From Chondrosia reniformis (taxonomy: Eukaryota; Porifera; Demospongiae; Chondrillida; Chondrillidae): DNA of 64,000 nt. A model generated the notes under the pieces. That model saw only the letters and a program-made list of their open reading frames with translations, made no database searches and was not told the DNA's origin. The position numbers and the translations under genes were made by a program. Location: NCBI GenBank assembly GCA_947172415.1, contig OX359196.1, positions 2,544,501 through 2,608,500 of the forward strand, written 5' to 3'. Shown piece by piece: positions 61,348 to 64,000 of the stretch; positions within the stretch are counted from its first letter, which is position 1, and each line of letters opens with the position of its first letter.

Positions 61348-61539
61348 TCTTCAATGGCCGCAAGTAATAACTGTCAAAGTTTGCTTCCTCAAGGAATTTG
61401 ACCACTTCTTGGGTGTATCCAAGTGACTTGGCAGATAGATGGGACACAAGTTTCCATTCCCAATCCCGACCAGCTGACCCTATATCTTTACACTCATCTT
61501 CACTGAGAATCTTTTCTTTATGATGACAGTGCTGCAAAA
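61348..61539 (-). CDS. CARD-like module exon, second subfamily (copy J), 192 nt
   Basis: Same splice signals and phase, open. Ends FDSYYLRPLK. The longer open frame upstream of the acceptor is intron sequence. Confidence 0.6.
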
Positions 61540-61984
61540 CTGTAAAACAATGGAAAATCCATATAGACTGTAGATTATACATACATTGACATTTAACTGT
61601 AAATTGGCACAATATTATCTCATCTTCAGAGTGTGGAGCAGTTTCCTGCTTTCTAGTTTAGATTCTGGTTCCATAGTCAGTAGGTTCAATCTAAGTACCA
61701 CAATGTTACATTTCCTAGCACTTCAGCAGTTGCCTTGTAATGCGGATAATAATATTATTGCATTAGGAGTTACTTATTTCTATTAAAGACATGGATTCTC
61801 TCAACTGTACACTAGTTCTCATTTCAGATGAAACAGATTAAGAAGTGTTTCAGTTAAGTGAATGATGATGCATGTTTCAAGAGCTTGCATAGTGATTATC
61901 CCAAAAGGGCAACAAACACAGATTATTGGGAAAAGTGGTATCATGCTTTATTTTGTAGGTGTGCATAATACATGATGATTTCAA

Positions 61985-62124
61985 TGGTGTTTCTTGGGTG
62001 TATCCAAGTGACTTGGCAGATAGATGGGACACAAGTTTCCATTCCCAATGCCGACCAGCTGACCCTATATCTTTACACTCATCTTCACTTAGAATCTTTT
62101 CTTTGATAAGAAAGTGCTGCAAAA
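61985..62124 (-). pseudogene. Truncated CARD-like module exon (copy K)
   Basis: Begins after the usual acceptor TTGTTTTACAG and encodes the first half (EKILSEDECKDIGSAG, WEWKLVSHLSAKSLGYTQE). It then jumps at about 61,985 into spacer sequence normally ~450 bp downstream (GATGATTTCAAT/GGTGTTTCTTGGG). The second half and donor are deleted. It lies at the 5' edge of the array. Confidence 0.7.
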
Positions 62125-62845
62125 CTGTAAAACAATACAAAGTATTTTGGACTCCACTCCTTTTTTAACTTACACTTGACCTAACAACAGCATACACTAA
62201 AGCTGTTCTTGTTGGGTAATGACTGATGGATTGAAGGTTGGGAATTTCAAACCAAAAATGCCCTTGAACAAACTGAAATCTACTAAGACCATTTTCACTT
62301 ACTGCGTGTGCACTGAGGACTACACCTCCAGTCCTTCTCTGCCACACAAGGACAACGAGTGTCAAGTTTTTCTGATGTCATTGCAATGTTCTACAATACA
62401 CACCTGTACGTGGAGGTCAAGGAGATTATATCATTATATAAAAATAGATATAACTATAGAATTTCTATTTAAATAAAGGTCTTATATCGATATACTTACA
62501 TATACTATGTAGTATAGAAACTTTAAGAGGAATATGACACACTTAAGTGGCTAGTAGCTACAGTACCTATACTAGGGCACCTACATATTTATATTCAACT
62601 GCTCTATGTAGGTAGCTAAGGGTAAAACAGACTCTTATGGGATCATCATGTAGTGACAGACCGTATGTTGTAAAAACCTGCGCAGATAATTATACGGGCA
62701 AGTAGATTCACTCACGACGAACTCGAAGACGATCCAAAAGCGAAGTAGGGTGTGTCTAGGAGGCGTGACCCTCGAAAAAATGTTCTAGAATAGGGTATTA
62801 CTCGCTATCTAATTATCGTTAATCGCGATCTGTGTAGTGCGCGAA
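62125..62845. other. Intergenic region between the exon arrays and DDX1
   Basis: Holds no gene I can support. The part just before 62,846 (CpG-containing, ATCGTTAATCGCGATC) is the likely promoter/5' UTR of DDX1; a bidirectional promoter also serving the minus-strand gene is possible but no first exon for that gene was found. Confidence 0.4.
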
Positions 62846-63847
62846 ATGACTGCATTTTCAGGTTATTCAAGAAACGAGTGTTAGCTAACTTATAAATAGT
62901 CACAATTTGTTCCATTTTGTATATTAGAGCTTGGAGTGTTACCTGAAACAGTTCAGGCTATTGAAGAAATTGATTGGCTGTAAGTTCTGTAGCTTGTGTG
63001 ACAGCAGTTGAACCCATTTCATTCGTCTGTCCCTTTCCTTTACAGTCTCCCCACTGACGTACAAGCGGAGGCTGTCCCCCTAATACTTGGAGGAGGTGAT
63101 GTGTTGATCGTAATTCGATCTATAGGTCTCTCTACTCTCAAACAGCAGTTAATCACAGTGGTATTATCTAAGCCTGTCTCCTTCTCCTTAAATCCTTATA
63201 GGCTGCAGAGACGGGAAGTGGCAAGACTGGAGTGAGTTGTGTGTACTTGTGTGCATATTGACTGTTGGCTAATATCAATGAATAATCTAACACACCATTT
63301 CTCAAACATGCTACATCTACTTTAGAATATATGGCATATAGGGAAGTAAACCTAGTGAGAGCTTTGGACGAGGATACAAGAGTTTTCTCCTTCTTCTCTT
63401 CTCCACTGGGCCAGACAGCTGTTTCTGGGAATCCCACCATTCATCAGTGACCCTGGGAGTATGTAATGTAACTTATAAAATGTGCATCTCTGCTGTAGCT
63501 ATATTGTCTACAAGTAACTGAATGATTTGCTGGCAGTTGCTATGCAGCAGACATGTGTACATGCTATTCTTATTTATGTAGTCTATATGAGTGTGGTACT
63601 GCTGTTAGTTGCATCTGATGTCTGTGTTGTGTGATATAGGCCTTTAGTCTTCCAGTGATACAAGTGGTGTACGAAACTATAAGAGACAGAAAAGAAGGGA
63701 AAATGGGAAAAAGAAGTGGAAAATCAGGTCAGTTGACTCACATGACATATAAACTTGTACTACATGATCTACACAAACTAAAACTGTCATTTGTAGATGA
63801 ACCTGAAAAGCTTGTAATGAATGTGTACGACAGGAATGATGCTTTAG
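62846..63847 (+). CDS. DDX1: ATP-dependent RNA helicase DDX1, 5' exons (gene continues past the window)
   Basis: Exons: 62,846-62,861; 62,928-62,979; 63,046-63,109; 63,202-63,231; 63,640-63,727; 63,797-63,847, all with GT-AG introns and matching phases. The joined protein starts MTAFSELGVLPETVQAIEEI and follows animal DDX1 residue by residue: [20 protein letters not shown] (Q motif region), DVLI, AAETGSGKTG (Walker A/motif I), AFSLPVIQVVYETIRDRKEG, then MNVYDRNDALG at the start of the SPRY domain that DDX1 uniquely carries inside its helicase core. DDX1 is a DEAD-box protein acting in RNA processing, tRNA-ligase complexes and DNA-break-associated RNA clearance. Introns are 66, 66, 92, 408 and 69 nt; the last is divisible by three and stop-free, so its retention cannot be excluded. 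The donor at 63,848 (GTAAGTGTG) leads out of the window. Confidence 0.95.
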
Positions 63848-64000
63848 GTAAGTGTGTATTTATCATGTGACCACTTGACTCACATGCTTCTGAGCTGTAC
63901 AAGAAATGAACTAAAGAATGTGTAACAATGTATGGATTGAAAAAGGAGTTAATTGCACCCTCTGACAAGTAGACTTGATTGTAAATAGACCCATTTATCC
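63848..64000 (+). other. Start of the next DDX1 intron
   Basis: Begins GTAAGTGTG. No segment resembling the following SPRY-domain exon (expected after ...DALG) is visible before the window ends. Confidence 0.6.

Larger units (their letters stand above)
59436..62124 (-). repeat. Tandem array of ~0.78-kb exon-bearing units
   Basis: Three complete units (exon-to-exon periods 787 and 784 bp) and a truncated fourth. Exons and introns are both highly similar between units (shared spacer landmarks GACATGGATTCTCTCAACTG, CCCAAAAGGGCAACAAACAC). The module is a second subfamily of the same CARD-like family. Confidence 0.9.

Noticed and set aside
60020-61786. Three nearly identical 66-codon plus-strand frames in the second exon array
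   Set aside because: They are repeated only because the whole 0.78-kb unit is repeated; they lie in intron sequence and have no recognisable domain.
62165-62476. Open frames on both strands between the arrays and DDX1
   Set aside because: They overlap each other, have no domain and no splice-site support as a first exon.
63366-63450. Alternative DDX1 exon reading GQTAVSGNPTIHQ, resembling the Walker A region
   Set aside because: The true exon at 63,202-63,231 (AAETGSGKTG) joins in phase to AFSLP at 63,640; this segment lies inside that intron and lacks the required Lys.

Overview
The window is eukaryotic, almost certainly from an invertebrate animal. A conserved metazoan-type gene (DDX1) is split by 66-92 bp GT-AG introns. 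Penelope-like retroelements, pogo/Tigger DNA transposons with TA target duplications and large satellites fill most of the rest. Such short introns fit a compact genome such as a demosponge, but that assignment is a guess; nothing here identifies the species.

Layout. About 30 kb between 1 and 46.4 kb is one satellite, a 13-bp unit (ACATACAACTAGT, containing ACTAGT) with many point variants and kilobase-scale higher-order duplications. It runs in one orientation from 1 to 2.1 kb and in the opposite orientation afterwards. It is interrupted by insertions: a 100-bp-arm hairpin element (3.35-4.1 kb), three copies of a ~455 bp TA/CAGTGTAAC MITE (9.1, 26.6, 32.6 kb), head-to-head Penelope-like elements (12.6, 16.9-20.5, 23.1 kb), a rearranged Penelope remnant (33.2 kb), a TIR element carrying a HIRAN-domain gene remnant (23.9-24.6 kb), and several small elements with palindromic ends. 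From 34.5 to 39.6 kb lies a second, unrelated satellite: a ~123-bp monomer built from two diverged ~61-bp halves, with a 1.33-kb higher-order duplication.

From 46.4 kb the sequence becomes genic. The minus strand between 62.1 and 47.3 kb holds at least fifteen exon-like units. Nearly all begin and end in phase 1 and most are 192 or 195 nt. They encode a ~64-residue helical module resembling the C-terminal five helices of a CARD/death fold. Seven form a ~0.75 kb tandem array (51.0-58.7 kb) and four a ~0.78 kb tandem array (59.4-62.1 kb). A complete, apparently intact 2,728-bp pogo/Tigger transposon (51,707-54,434) sits inside the first array. It carries an intact 540-aa DDD transposase and, divergently, an intact 132-aa HIRAN-domain protein. 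Neighbouring repeat copies supply the empty site and prove the TA duplication. At the right edge, on the plus strand, is the 5' end of DDX1 (from 62,846), whose Walker A motif sits on its own 30-nt exon.

The most noteworthy observation is the repeated association of a HIRAN-domain gene with pogo-type transposons (one intact autonomous element and one transposase-less element with different termini). Next are the symmetric-exon CARD-like array and the series of head-to-head Penelope-like insertions with clear 11-bp target duplications.
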